Source of the DNA: JAEUIX01 sp964611125
GTDB taxonomy: Bacteria; Planctomycetota; Phycisphaerae; Phycisphaerales; UBA1924
Assembly: GCA_964611125.1 (NCBI GenBank)
Contig: CAZSZO010000018.1
Span: 11,561-75,560 of the forward strand
DNA length: 64,000 nucleotides
Reading direction: 5' to 3'
Below, one piece after another: positions 34,701 through 42,656 of this stretch. Numbering within the stretch: the first letter of the stretch is position 1; every line of letters begins with the position of its first letter. A program made the position numbers and the translations under genes. Under the pieces are notes generated by a model that saw only the letters and a list, made by a program, of their open reading frames with translations, was not told where the DNA came from and did no database searches.

Positions 34701-37700
34701 TCGGCCTGATCGAGCACGTTGGTCGCCGTGAGCGTGATGGTGCTCAACCGGGCCGTCGTGCCGCTGGTGGTGAAGCCGCCGATCACCGGCGGGGCGTTCA
34801 CGCGGCTGCTCGTCGTCCGCACCGTGGAGGTCGCCCCATCGTTATCCGTCGCCACCGCGAAGTAGGTGTTGGTCCCGGTCGAGAAGTTGAACGCCGCGTC
34901 GCCCGTGTTCACCGCCAGGGTGAACCCGCCAGCGGCCTGGGTGTCGGTCCCCAGCAGGATGTCGACGCCCGTGTCGAGCTGCCCGTTCCCGTCGGCATCG
35001 CGGTAGAACTGCACGCTCGCAATCGTGCCGTCGCGGTCCGCCGGGCCCACGGCCGTCAGCGTCAGCGTCGCGCCCAGGCGCGTCAGCGGGTTGGGCGAAG
35101 CCGTGACCGACGTCAGCGTCGGCGCGTTGTTGCTGATCGTCGCCGTGGCCGTCGTGTCCTGCGTCTGCGTGCTGAAGCCCAGGTTGTTGTCCTGGGCCCG
35201 CACGAAGAAGCGGTTGCTCCCGAACGTGAAGCCCGCCGTCGCCGTCGTCAGCACATAGGTGTTGGTCCCCGTCTGGCGCACGCCCACGCCCAGCAGCGTG
35301 TCGGTCCCCACGTCGAGCTGGCTGTTCCCGTTGCTATCGCGATAGAACTCAACCCGGCCGATCGTCCCCGCCGCGACCGAGTCCGCCACGTCCACCACGC
35401 CCGTCGCCGTCAGCGTCAGCGGCGCCAGCCGACCCACCGGGCCGTTGGTGGTCAGCCCGCCGATCATCGGCGGGGCGTTCACGCGGCTGGAAGTCGTGCG
35501 CACCGTCGAGGTCGCCCCGTCGTTGTCGACCGCCACCGCGAAGTACGTGTTGTTCCCCGCCGCGAAGTTGAACGGCGCATTGCCCGTGTCCACCGCCAGC
35601 GCGAACCCGCCGGCAGCCTGGGTGTCCTCCCCCAGCAGGATGTCGACGCCCGTGTCGAGCTGCCCGTTCCCGTCGGCGTCGCGGTAGAACCGCACGCGCG
35701 CCACGGTCCCGTCGCTGTCGGCCGGGCCCACCGCCGTCAGCGTCAGCGTTGCGCCAACGCCCGACAGCGGGTTGGGCGACGCCGTCACCGACGTCAGCGT
35801 CGGCGCGTTGTTGCCGATGATCACCGTCGTCGTGGTGCTCTGCGTCTGGTCGCTGAACCCCAGGTTGTTGTCCTGGGCCCGCACGAAGAACCGGTTGGTC
35901 CCGAACGTGAAGCCCGCCGTCGACGCCGTCAGCACGTAGGTGTTGGTCCCCGTCTGGCGCACGCCCAGGCCCAGCAGCGTGTCGGTCCCCACGTCGAGCT
36001 GGCTGTTCCCGTTGGAATCGCGATAGAACTCAACCCGGTTGATCGTCCCCGCCGGCGATGAGTCCGCCACGTCCACCACGTTGGTCGCCGTCAGCGTCAG
36101 CGGCTGCAGCCGACCCACCGTCCCGCCCTGCGGCCCGCTCAGCCCGCCCACCGTGGGCACGGCGTTGATCCGCACGTCCACAAACGCCGGCGTCGCCGTC
36201 GTGCCCGAGTCGTTGTCCGTCGCCACGGCGTAGATCCGGTTCAGCCCCGTGCCGAACCCCAGCGCCGAGGTCAGCGCCACGCCCAGCGTAAACCCGCCGG
36301 CCGAGCTCGAATCGGTCCCCAGCAGCGTGTCCACCGCGATGTCGAAGCTGTTGCTGAAGTCGGCGTCGAAGTAGAACGCCACGCTCTGCACCGTGCCGTC
36401 GGCGTCGGCCACGCCCGTCGCCGTCAGGTTCACTGTCGCCCCGAGCTGGGCCAGCGGCGAGGGGCTGGTGGTGATGCCCGTGATCGTCGGGCGCGAGTTC
36501 TGCACCTGCGTCGTCAGCGTCGCCGGCGTGCTCACGCCGTTGTCGTTGTCAACCGCCCGCGCGAAGAACTGCACGCTCAGCGGGAAGCCCGTGGCGGTCC
36601 CCGTGAAGGTGTAGCCGCCCGCAGAGGTCGTGTCGCTCCCCAGGAGCGTGTCGGTCCCCACGTCGAGCTGCCCGTTGCCGTTGGTGTCGCGGTAGAACTC
36701 GACCCGCGCGATCGTCCCGTCGGTGTCCGCCACCGCCCCGGCCGTCAGCGTGTACGAGGAGTTCCGCCCCAGCGGGTTCGGCGATGAGGTCACCCCCGCG
36801 ATCGTCGGCGCCGCGTTCACCCGGTTGGTGATCGTCACCGCCGCCGAGGCCGCGCCGTCGCTGTCGATGGCCCGGGCGAAGTACCGGGCGGTCCCCGCCG
36901 CGAACCCGAACGCCTGGTTCCCCGTGTTCACCGCCAGCGTGTAGCCGCCGGCGGCGTTGCTGTCGCTGCCCAGCAGCACATCCACTCCGTCGTCGTACGT
37001 GCTGTTGGCGTTGGCGTCGCGGTAGAACTCCACCCGGTTGATCGTCCCGTCGCTGTCCGCGGCGCCCGCCGCCGTCAGCGTCACCGTCGCCCCCAGGTTG
37101 GCCACCACGGCCGGGCTCACCGCCACGCTCGTGATCGTCGGGGCCGTGTTGGCCGTCTGGGCCGTGTTGGTCGCCGCCGCGCCGCGCCCGCTGTCGCCGT
37201 CGACAGCCTGGGCGAAGAAGCGGATCGTCCCCGCCGTGAAGCCCTGCGTGACCGTCCCCGTGAGGGTGAAGGTGTAGTTGCCGTTGGTCCCCGTCGACGC
37301 CGAGCCCAGCAGCTGATCGGTGTCGGTCTGGAGCACCCCGTCGCCGTTGCTGTCCCGGAAGAAGTCAACGCGGTTGATCGCGGCGACAGCGGGGAAGTTC
37401 CCCTCCGCCGCGCGGGCGCTGTCAGCATCGGCCACCGTCTGCGCCGTCAGCACGAAGGGAGAGCCGCGCGTCAGCGTCGCGTTCGACACGCCCAGGCTGC
37501 CCACCGTGGGCAGCGAATTGACCCGCAGGGTCGTCTCCGCCGCCGCCGAGGTCGCCCCCTCGTTGTCCGTCGCCCGCATGAAGATCTTGAAGTTCGCGCC
37601 CACCGTGAAGCCGGTCGTCGCCGTCGTCAGCGAGAACCCGTTCGACCCGTCGGTGTCCTCTCCCAGCAGGGCGTCGGTCCCTGATTCGAAGGTCCCGTTG

Positions 37701-39154
37701 CCGTTGGAGTCGCGGTAGAACTGCACGCGCGACACCGTCCCGTCGCGGTCGAACGTGCTCAGCGCGTTGAGCGTCACGTTGTCGCCCGGGTTGACCACCA
37801 CCAGCGGACTGTTGGCCGCCAGGCCCACCACCGGCGCGGCGTTGAAGCTGATCGCCGCCCTCACCACCACCGTCGAATTGGAGGGCAACGTCCCCTTGGC
37901 GAACAGGATCTGCCCGCCCGCCACCGCCCCGAAGTTCGAATCGCTTGTCGACAGCGTCGTCGACCAGCCGTCCGCCCCGTCAATGTCGACATCGAGCTGG
38001 ATGTCTGTCCCCACGTCCAGCAGACCATTGCCGTTGGCGTCGCGGAAGAACGTCACCGCCTGCAGGGTCCCGCTCTCGAAGTCCGTCCCCGTCGCGGTGA
38101 TCGTCAGCGGGTCGCCGCGCACGCCGATGCGGGCCGATGACACGGCCAGATTCCCCTGCGTCGCCGGCGTCGCCGCGACGTTCACGTTGAACGAGTCTTC
38201 AACGAAGCTGCCGTCAGCGGAGGTGATCCGGAAGGTGATCGACGCCGTGCCCGAGCCCGTCGCCCCGTAGTTCAGCACCAGGCGGTCGCCCACGATCACC
38301 GGCGTCACCAGCGCGCTGTTGCTGCTGCTCACGGTGTACGTCAGCTCCGGAACCTCCTCGATGGTCGAGAAGATCTCGAGCTGGTCGACCCGCGGCGAAC
38401 CCCCGTTGTTGAAGTCCTGCTGCGTGAAGTTCCGCACCGGCAGGTTGTCGAAAGGCTCGCTGAACTCGAAGTTCGGCACCGCCGCCAGCGCATCCACCAC
38501 CGTCATCCCGTTGCCGATGACCCGGCCGAAGGCCGTGAACCCGCCGTTCTGGGTATCCAGGCTCCCCGAGTTGTCCACCAGGTTGATGAACCACTGGCTC
38601 GTCGCCGAATTGGGGGCGCCGCCCTGCTTCGCCATCGCGATCGTGCCGCGGATGTTGGTGTTCCCCGGCTCGTTGTTCACCGCCGCGAAGGTGGTCGTCG
38701 CCGTGACGACGTTTCGGTCGTTCACCGCATTAAACCCGCCGCCCTGGAGCACGAAGCCCGGGATCGCCCGGTGGATGATCGTGTTCTCGTAGCGGCGGGC
38801 GTTGATGTAGTTCATGAAGTTCGCAACCGTCAGCGGCGTCGTGCGCGTTCGCGCCTGCCCCGGTTGGTCGAACATCTCGATGTTGAAGGACCCCAGCACC
38901 GAATTGAACCGCACGATCGCGCCCGTCAGGGCGGGGTCGTCATATCGATCCGTCAGGTCGATCACGCTCGCCGAGGCGCCCGTCGAGACGTTGATCGCCC
39001 CGATCGCCGTGTTGATGTTCACCGTCAGCAGCGCGCGCTCCTCGAGCGCCTCAAACATCCGCCCGGCCTGCGCGTTCAGCCCGCGAGCGGTCCGAAGGTG
39101 CGAGGTCCGAAGTCCGATAGCCTTGGCGTTGCTGCAATCAAATAGACGACTCAT
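31763..39154 (-). CDS. Giant cyclophilin plus Ig-like repeat surface protein
   Basis: This 2463-residue protein starts at ATG 39154 with a GGGAGGG-type site upstream. The N-terminus has the planctomycete export signature LEERALL (residues 37-43). Residues about 75-260 are a cyclophilin-type prolyl isomerase with 'IIHRAIPGFVLQGG' (Arg, Phe and Gln of the active site kept) and 'SQWFINLVDN'. The rest is about 19 repeats of 95-115 residues, each with 'VEFYRDxNGNG', 'DTLLGSD', 'AxDNDG' and 'LTATGVADxDGTI', resembling Ig-like/Ca-binding modules. Three two-module units repeat with a 681-bp period at the DNA level. It probably forms an adhesive or structural stalk; the isomerase may assist its own folding outside the cell. 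Confidence 0.9.
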   Translation of the reverse strand: MSRLFDCSNAKAIGLRTSHLRTARGLNAQAGRMFEALEERALLTVNINTAIGAINVSTGASASVIDLTDRYDDPALTGAIVRFNSVLGSFNIEMFDQPGQARTRTTPLTVANFMNYINARRYENTIIHRAIPGFVLQGGGFNAVNDRNVVTATTTFAAVNNEPGNTNIRGTIAMAKQGGAPNSATSQWFINLVDNSGSLDTQNGGFTAFGRVIGNGMTVVDALAAVPNFEFSEPFDNLPVRNFTQQDFNNGGSPRVDQLEIFSTIEEVPELTYTVSSSNSALVTPVIVGDRLVLNYGATGSGTASITFRITSADGSFVEDSFNVNVAATPATQGNLAVSSARIGVRGDPLTITATGTDFESGTLQAVTFFRDANGNGLLDVGTDIQLDVDIDGADGWSTTLSTSDSNFGAVAGGQILFAKGTLPSNSTVVVRAAISFNAAPVVGLAANSPLVVVNPGDNVTLNALSTFDRDGTVSRVQFYRDSNGNGTFESGTDALLGEDTDGSNGFSLTTATTGFTVGANFKIFMRATDNEGATSAAAETTLRVNSLPTVGSLGVSNATLTRGSPFVLTAQTVADADSARAAEGNFPAVAAINRVDFFRDSNGDGVLQTDTDQLLGSASTGTNGNYTFTLTGTVTQGFTAGTIRFFAQAVDGDSGRGAAATNTAQTANTAPTITSVAVSPAVVANLGATVTLTAAGAADSDGTINRVEFYRDANANSTYDDGVDVLLGSDSNAAGGYTLAVNTGNQAFGFAAGTARYFARAIDSDGAASAAVTITNRVNAAPTIAGVTSSPNPLGRNSSYTLTAGAVADTDGTIARVEFYRDTNGNGQLDVGTDTLLGSDTTSAGGYTFTGTATGFPLSVQFFARAVDNDNGVSTPATLTTQVQNSRPTITGITTSPSPLAQLGATVNLTATGVADADGTVQSVAFYFDADFSNSFDIAVDTLLGTDSSSAGGFTLGVALTSALGFGTGLNRIYAVATDNDSGTTATPAFVDVRINAVPTVGGLSGPQGGTVGRLQPLTLTATNVVDVADSSPAGTINRVEFYRDSNGNSQLDVGTDTLLGLGVRQTGTNTYVLTASTAGFTFGTNRFFVRAQDNNLGFSDQTQSTTTTVIIGNNAPTLTSVTASPNPLSGVGATLTLTAVGPADSDGTVARVRFYRDADGNGQLDTGVDILLGEDTQAAGGFALAVDTGNAPFNFAAGNNTYFAVAVDNDGATSTVRTTSSRVNAPPMIGGLTTNGPVGRLAPLTLTATGVVDVADSVAAGTIGRVEFYRDSNGNSQLDVGTDTLLGVGVRQTGTNTYVLTTATAGFTFGSNRFFVRAQDNNLGFSTQTQDTTATATISNNAPTLTSVTASPNPLTRLGATLTLTAVGPADRDGTIASVQFYRDADGNGQLDTGVDILLGTDTQAAGGFTLAVNTGDAAFNFSTGTNTYFAVATDNDGATSTVRTTSSRVNAPPVIGGFTTSGTTARLSTITLTATNVLDQADSAAAGTITRVEFYRDVNGNGTFEGTVDRLLGLGVRQTGTSTYVLTTATTGFSAGTNTFFVRAQDNTLGFSEVSVDETVTATITNLVPTLTSLTDTPDPVTEGQNVTLTALGAADRDGTIARVDFYNDVNNNGAIDAGVDILLGSDSSAVGGYTLAVNTSNAAFNLAVGNTNRYLAAAVDNDGGVSTGRTSTGRINAAPIVGNLATSGQTARGNTLTLTATNVSDTAEPGVTGTIRRVEFYLDTNGNQQFDTTDRLLGSDLTATAGAYSFTVSTAGFGLVPVFFARAVDNDNGAGTGVAQVARAFGDLVNNTPTLTVLTATPNPVTALGGTVTLTAAGQADRDGTIASVQFFRDNGDNVFDAATDTLLGSDTSAVGGYTLAVNTGDVNFSFATGVNRYFARAVDNDGGFSTPTGTQATTTGRVNARPTIGGVTTSVATSVARGANVTYTATNVVDTAEAGFTGTVTLVQFYRDLNGNGTIETTDRLLGSGVRQTGTNTFVLTASSAGFAVGSNTVLARATDNNLATSLVTSVSFDVTNANPLLTSTTVTGAPVAFLGRNITIVANGARDTDGTVSTVLFFFDTNGDGVLQSALGGDLLIGEDNSAVGGYSLTIATLPALGFTVGSTNRVFACVVDNDTGNVAVPATFSITATNDLPTIGAASFTNATVNRNSNATVTATTVADTQGVSLVEFYRDVNGNGTIEPNVDILLGSARPTANSASLTFSTRGFGTGATTVLARAQDTRLSYGTAVSATLTVNNLNPTVVSLLASPNPVLTLGSNLTLTASGVADADGTVASVAFYYDTDNSGTLDTGVDALLATDASAVGGFTTVVNTGNFSIVEGSRRFFARVTDNNGGVATAFVAPRINGRPLIDNFDVTAPVTFPPISRAGNFTLSLDATDDLGVTSVQIYRDIGPNFDNTFTAADAFLGLAVRTTGTNTWTFTRAGSTLPLGSYKLYARAVDSNGVFSAVSEIAVAVVA
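34600..36642. repeat. 681-bp higher-order tandem repeat inside the giant gene
   Basis: The same sequence (beginning CGCCCAGGCCCAG or near copy) starts at 34600, 35281 and 35962, exactly 681 bp (227 codons) apart. A second landmark in the neighbouring module recurs at 34961 and 35642, again 681 bp. Each unit encodes one 'GVRQTGTNTYVL' module and one 'DTQAAGGFTLAV' module. The right-hand limit is approximate. Confidence 0.8.
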
Positions 39155-39413
39155 GTGGAATCACCCTCCCGTGGGGAACCGGCTGTGGGGTCCGGACCCT
39201 CGAAGTTCGCCACGCCCCCGCACTTGGCGGCATGCACGCACCCCGAGATTCTAGATTGCATCGTCATCCGCAGCGCAGTTCCAGCAATTGTTCTCTCAAC
39301 CCCCTACCCCGCCCACACCCCAACCGGTTGTGTCTGGCGCCCGCTGGGTCCCACCTACCCCCCCTGCCCGCGCCCCCTCCCCCCCTCCCCGCCGCTGCCG
39401 CCCCAACCCCGGT

Positions 39414-39419
39414 TATCCT
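39414..39419 (+). promoter_or_regulatory. -10-like hexamer of the HAAO gene (leaderless start)
   Basis: TATCCT stands 6 nt before the ATG at 39426 with no Shine-Dalgarno, the same arrangement as at purF. Confidence 0.45.
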
Positions 39420-39425
39420 GCAGCG

Positions 39426-40052
39426 ATGTCGACCCCCACCCCCACCCCCCCGGGCGCTGGCCCCGGCCCCGGCCGCGTCCGCGGCCCCCTCAACCTGCTC
39501 GCCTGGATCAACGACAACCGCCAGCATCTCAAGCCCCCCGTCGGCGCCAGAACCATCTTCGAGAACGAGGACTTCATCGCCTTCGTCTCCGCCGGGCCCA
39601 ACACCCGAAACGACTACCATGTCAACCCCACCGGCGAGTTCTTCCTCCAGATCCAGGGGGATATCTACGTCAAGATCATCGAGGACGGCCGGTCTCGCGA
39701 CGTGATCATCCGCGAGGGCGAGATCTTCTACATCCCCTCCTGGGTTCCCCACTCCCCGCAGCGCCCCCCCAACACCCTCGGCCTGGTCATCGAGTACAAA
39801 CGCCCCCCGGGCCAGCTCGACGCCCTCCGCTTCTACTGCGCCCAGTGCCACCACCTGGTCTACGAAGAGCATTGGTCGCTGGCCAACATCGACGAAGACC
39901 TCACCCGCATCATGCACAACTTCTGGGATGGTCCCGTCGCCCGCCGCACCTGCCCCATCTGCGCGGCGGTCATCACCCGCGCCAGCGAAGCCCGCTTGCC
40001 AGACCCCGAAGCCCGCTTACCAGACCCCGAAGCCCGCTTGCCCAACAACTGA
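39426..40052 (+). CDS. 3-hydroxyanthranilate 3,4-dioxygenase
   Basis: This 208-residue cupin opens the ring of 3-hydroxyanthranilate, giving the precursor of quinolinate (NAD synthesis or tryptophan breakdown). The iron ligands are His65, Glu71 and His109 in 'GPNTRNDYHVNPTGEFF' and 'PSWVPHSPQRP'. The C-terminal rubredoxin-like site has two pairs, YCAQC and TCPIC, as in bacterial members. The last 22 residues are 2.7 copies of EARLPDP encoded by a 21-bp tandem repeat, probably an unstructured tail. The start ATG follows a -10-like TATCCT by 6 nt. The next gene is 21 nt away. Confidence 0.92.
   Translation: MSTPTPTPPGAGPGPGRVRGPLNLLAWINDNRQHLKPPVGARTIFENEDFIAFVSAGPNTRNDYHVNPTGEFFLQIQGDIYVKIIEDGRSRDVIIREGEIFYIPSWVPHSPQRPPNTLGLVIEYKRPPGQLDALRFYCAQCHHLVYEEHWSLANIDEDLTRIMHNFWDGPVARRTCPICAAVITRASEARLPDPEARLPDPEARLPNN
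39987..40049 (+). repeat. 21-bp tandem repeat at the 3' end of the HAAO gene
   Basis: The unit GAAGCCCGCTTGCCAGACCCC occurs at 39987, 40008 and (partly) 40029 and encodes EARLPDP. Copies differ at single bases. It adds a tail outside the conserved enzyme fold. Confidence 0.8.
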
Positions 40053-40073
40053 TCCCGCCAGCCCACGGCCAAC

Positions 40074-40907
40074 GTGAAGATCGACGCCCGGGCCATCCTC
40101 ACGCCTCCGCCCCCCCTTCCCACTCCCGGCCCGCTTGACCTCCCCATGCCCGCCGTCCTCCTCCTCGATCGCGCCGCCGCCCGACGGATCGATGACGCCA
40201 TCGCCCGCGGGCTGGGCCTCCCCACCATCGTGCTGATGGAGAACGCCGCGATCGCCGTGGCCCGCGCCGCGATCCAGCTCCTTCGCCCCGCCCCGGCCGG
40301 CGGCCCCCCCGGCCCGGTCTTCATCCTGTGCGGCAAGGGCAACAACGGCGGCGACGGCCTCGCCGCCGCTCGCCACCTCCACCTCGCGGGCATCCCCGTC
40401 GCCATCATCCTCGCCGCGCCAGCCCCCCAGTTCCGCGGCGACGCCCGCGTGCACGCCCGCGTCGCCAAGAACCTCCGCATCCCGATCTTCACCGCCGCCG
40501 CCCGCCGGCCCGACGCGGCGTTCCAGGCCGCCCGCAGCCGCCTCGGCCCCCCCACCCTCATCATCGACGCCCTCCTGGGCACCGGCCTTGACCGCCCTGT
40601 TGACGCCGCGTCAGTCCTCGCCGGGCTCATCGCGTGCATCAACCGCGCCCGCTCACCCTCCTGCCGGGTGCTCGCCGTCGATCTTCCCTCCGGCCTCGAT
40701 TGCGACACCGGCCGCCCCCTGGTGCATCAGGCGGCCGGGTCAGCCGCGATGACCGCCGTGGTCGCCGACCTCACCATCACCATGGTCGCCTGGAAGGCCG
40801 GCTTCCTCAAGCCCGCAGCGCGCCCCTACCTCGGAAGCGTCGCCGTCGCCGGGATCGGCGCTCCGGCGCCCAAACGGCCGCCTCGCCCGCGCCGCCGCCC
40901 TGCCTAA
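40074..40907 (+). CDS. nnrE: NAD(P)H-hydrate epimerase
   Basis: The 277-residue frame (GTG 40074) contains a complete YjeF_N domain that epimerises damaged NAD(P)HX so it can be repaired. Motifs are 'LMENAAIAVARAA', 'CGKGNNGGDGLAAARHL', 'IIDALLGTGLDRPV', 'VLAVDLPSGLDCDTG' and 'TITMVAWKAGFL'. The first 24 residues are Pro-rich and not conserved; ATG 40146 (253 residues) is a fair alternative start. No fused dehydratase domain is present. It follows the HAAO gene by 21 nt, giving a pair with a shared NAD theme. Confidence 0.88.
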   Translation: MKIDARAILTPPPPLPTPGPLDLPMPAVLLLDRAAARRIDDAIARGLGLPTIVLMENAAIAVARAAIQLLRPAPAGGPPGPVFILCGKGNNGGDGLAAARHLHLAGIPVAIILAAPAPQFRGDARVHARVAKNLRIPIFTAAARRPDAAFQAARSRLGPPTLIIDALLGTGLDRPVDAASVLAGLIACINRARSPSCRVLAVDLPSGLDCDTGRPLVHQAAGSAAMTAVVADLTITMVAWKAGFLKPAARPYLGSVAVAGIGAPAPKRPPRPRRRPA

Positions 40908-40967
40908 GGTGTTCTCTCACCCCGGAGCCAAGCCCGCTCGGCCCCGGCCTCGCACGGAGATCACACG

Positions 40968-41423
40968 ATGGCGGTCGTACGGATGGAACTGGCCCGCATC
41001 CTGATCAAGGAGCTCCAGGACTACCAGCTCATCGAACTCCGCGAAGTCGCCGAGACCACCGGCGAAGACGGCAAGCCCGCCTTCTCCCAGGTTGAGGGCG
41101 GCCGTTCCTTCCCCATCGTCATCGGCCTCCCCGAAGCCCAGGCCATCGAGCGCCGCCTCAAGGGCGTTCAGATCAAGCGCCCGCAGACCCACGACCTGCT
41201 CGGCAACGTGATCGCCGCGCTCGGGGCCCGCCTTGAGTCGATCACCATCAACGACCTCTCCGACCAGACCTTCTACGCCCAGCTCAACGTGCGCGACTCA
41301 GCCGGCAAGGCCCTGAACATCGACTCGCGCCCCAGCGACGCCATCGCCCTGGGCATCGCCGGCAACGTCCCCATCCTGGTTGAAGACCACGTGCTCGACT
41401 CCGCCCGTAAGCAGGAACCCTGA
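40968..41423 (+). CDS. DUF151 bifunctional-nuclease-family protein
   Basis: The 151-residue product is a DUF151 (BFN) domain over its whole length, with 'VVIGLPEAQAIERRLKG'-like 'IVIGLPEAQAIERRLKG', 'THDLLGNVIAALGARLE' and the signature 'DSRPSDAIALG'. Plant members were reported to have nuclease activity; bacterial roles are poorly known. ATG 40968 has GGAG 9 nt upstream. It stands between the NAD pair and a SpoIIE phosphatase, with 60-90 bp gaps on each side. Confidence 0.88.
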   Translation: MAVVRMELARILIKELQDYQLIELREVAETTGEDGKPAFSQVEGGRSFPIVIGLPEAQAIERRLKGVQIKRPQTHDLLGNVIAALGARLESITINDLSDQTFYAQLNVRDSAGKALNIDSRPSDAIALGIAGNVPILVEDHVLDSARKQEP

Positions 41424-41516
41424 CAGCGCCTATGAAACCGGGAGCGGGTCAAGCGACTCTCAAGGGTTGAGCCCGGCCGCGGGCCCGCGCCTCCGAACCG
41501 ATCACGCCCCTCCGCC

Positions 41517-42629
41517 ATGCATCCGCCCCCCGACCATCCCGCTCCCGCCGCCGCCGCGGGCGACCAGCAGGCCCAGCGGGGCGAGCTGGCCCCGCAGGCC
41601 GAGGCGGCCCAGCAAGTCGCGCAGGTGCAGGTCGAGTCCGCCGAGCACATCATGCAGTGCATGGAGGTCTGGGGCGGTAACGCCGCCATCGACGCAACAG
41701 TCAAGATGCCCGGCCTCTCCGCCTGGGTGTACTCCCGCCCCTACAAGGGCGAAGAAGCCGGCGGCGACGTCCACTACGTCTCCTCCTGCGGCACCGGCCG
41801 CATCACCCGCCTGCTCGTCGCCGATGTCTCCGGCCACGGCGCCAACGTCGCCGCGCTCGCCTCCAAGCTCCGCGACCTGATGCGCCGCTACGTCAACTAC
41901 CTCGATCAGACCGCCTTCGTCAAGCAGCTCAACCGCGAGTTCGCTCAGGTCGCCACGCTCGGCAAGTTCGCCACCGCCATCGTCGCCACCTATTTCGCCA
42001 GCTCCGGCTGCCTCGTCGCCTCCAACGCCGGGCACCCCCGCCCCCTCTGGTACAGCGCCCGCACCCGCACCTGGGAGATCCTCAAGGACAAGGTCCGCCC
42101 CGACGACGACGGCTCCGAAGGCAGCGCCCCGGCCCAGCCCTCAGGCCAAATAGCCAACCTCCCCTTCGGCATCGACGATGTCGCCGACTACGACCAGCTC
42201 AAAGTCTGGCTCCACCCGGGCGACCTGCTCATCATCTACACCGACTCGCTCATGGAGGCGATCGAAGCCGGGACCAAGGACCATTCTCGCATGCTCGGCG
42301 AAGAAGGCCTCCTGGAGATCGCCAAGACCCTCGACCCTTCCAAACCGCGCGAATTCGTCGCTCAACTGATCGACCGCGTCGTCGCCTACTCAGGCGGCAT
42401 CCCCCCGGGCGACGATGTCACCGTTCTGGCCCTGAGCGCCAACACCGGTAAGTCCCGCGCCTCCCTCCGCGGCCAGCTCGGCGCCGCGTGGGAATTCGTC
42501 CTCGCCCTCGCCATGTCCTGGCGCCCCGGCGCCCCGCCCGTCCCGTGGCCCGAGCTCAGCGTCGCCAACGTGCTGGGCGCCCTGGCCGACCGCTTCGGAC
42601 GCAACTGGGGCGGCCCCAAAAAGGCCTGA
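41517..42629 (+). CDS. SpoIIE/PP2C-type serine phosphatase
   Basis: The 370-residue product has a SpoIIE phosphatase domain at about 60-310: 'GGDVHYVS' and 'LLVADVSGHGANVAALA' (metal Asp), 'TAIVATYFASSGCLVASNAGHPRPL', 'LHPGDLLIIYTDSLMEA' and 'GDDVTVLAL'. The first 40 residues are Pro/Gln/Ala-rich; no receiver, GAF or membrane region is present. Such proteins dephosphorylate anti-sigma antagonists in partner-switching systems, but no STAS or HPK partner is seen here. No strong ribosome site precedes ATG 41517. Confidence 0.88.
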   Translation: MHPPPDHPAPAAAAGDQQAQRGELAPQAEAAQQVAQVQVESAEHIMQCMEVWGGNAAIDATVKMPGLSAWVYSRPYKGEEAGGDVHYVSSCGTGRITRLLVADVSGHGANVAALASKLRDLMRRYVNYLDQTAFVKQLNREFAQVATLGKFATAIVATYFASSGCLVASNAGHPRPLWYSARTRTWEILKDKVRPDDDGSEGSAPAQPSGQIANLPFGIDDVADYDQLKVWLHPGDLLIIYTDSLMEAIEAGTKDHSRMLGEEGLLEIAKTLDPSKPREFVAQLIDRVVAYSGGIPPGDDVTVLALSANTGKSRASLRGQLGAAWEFVLALAMSWRPGAPPVPWPELSVANVLGALADRFGRNWGGPKKA

Positions 42630-42656
42630 AAGAAGGGCCTTGGCAGCCTTCGAGCC

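Noticed and set aside
31763..39154. CRISPR-like regular repeats
   Set aside because: The repeats encode protein modules of about 100 residues in one frame; there are no short direct repeats with unique spacers.
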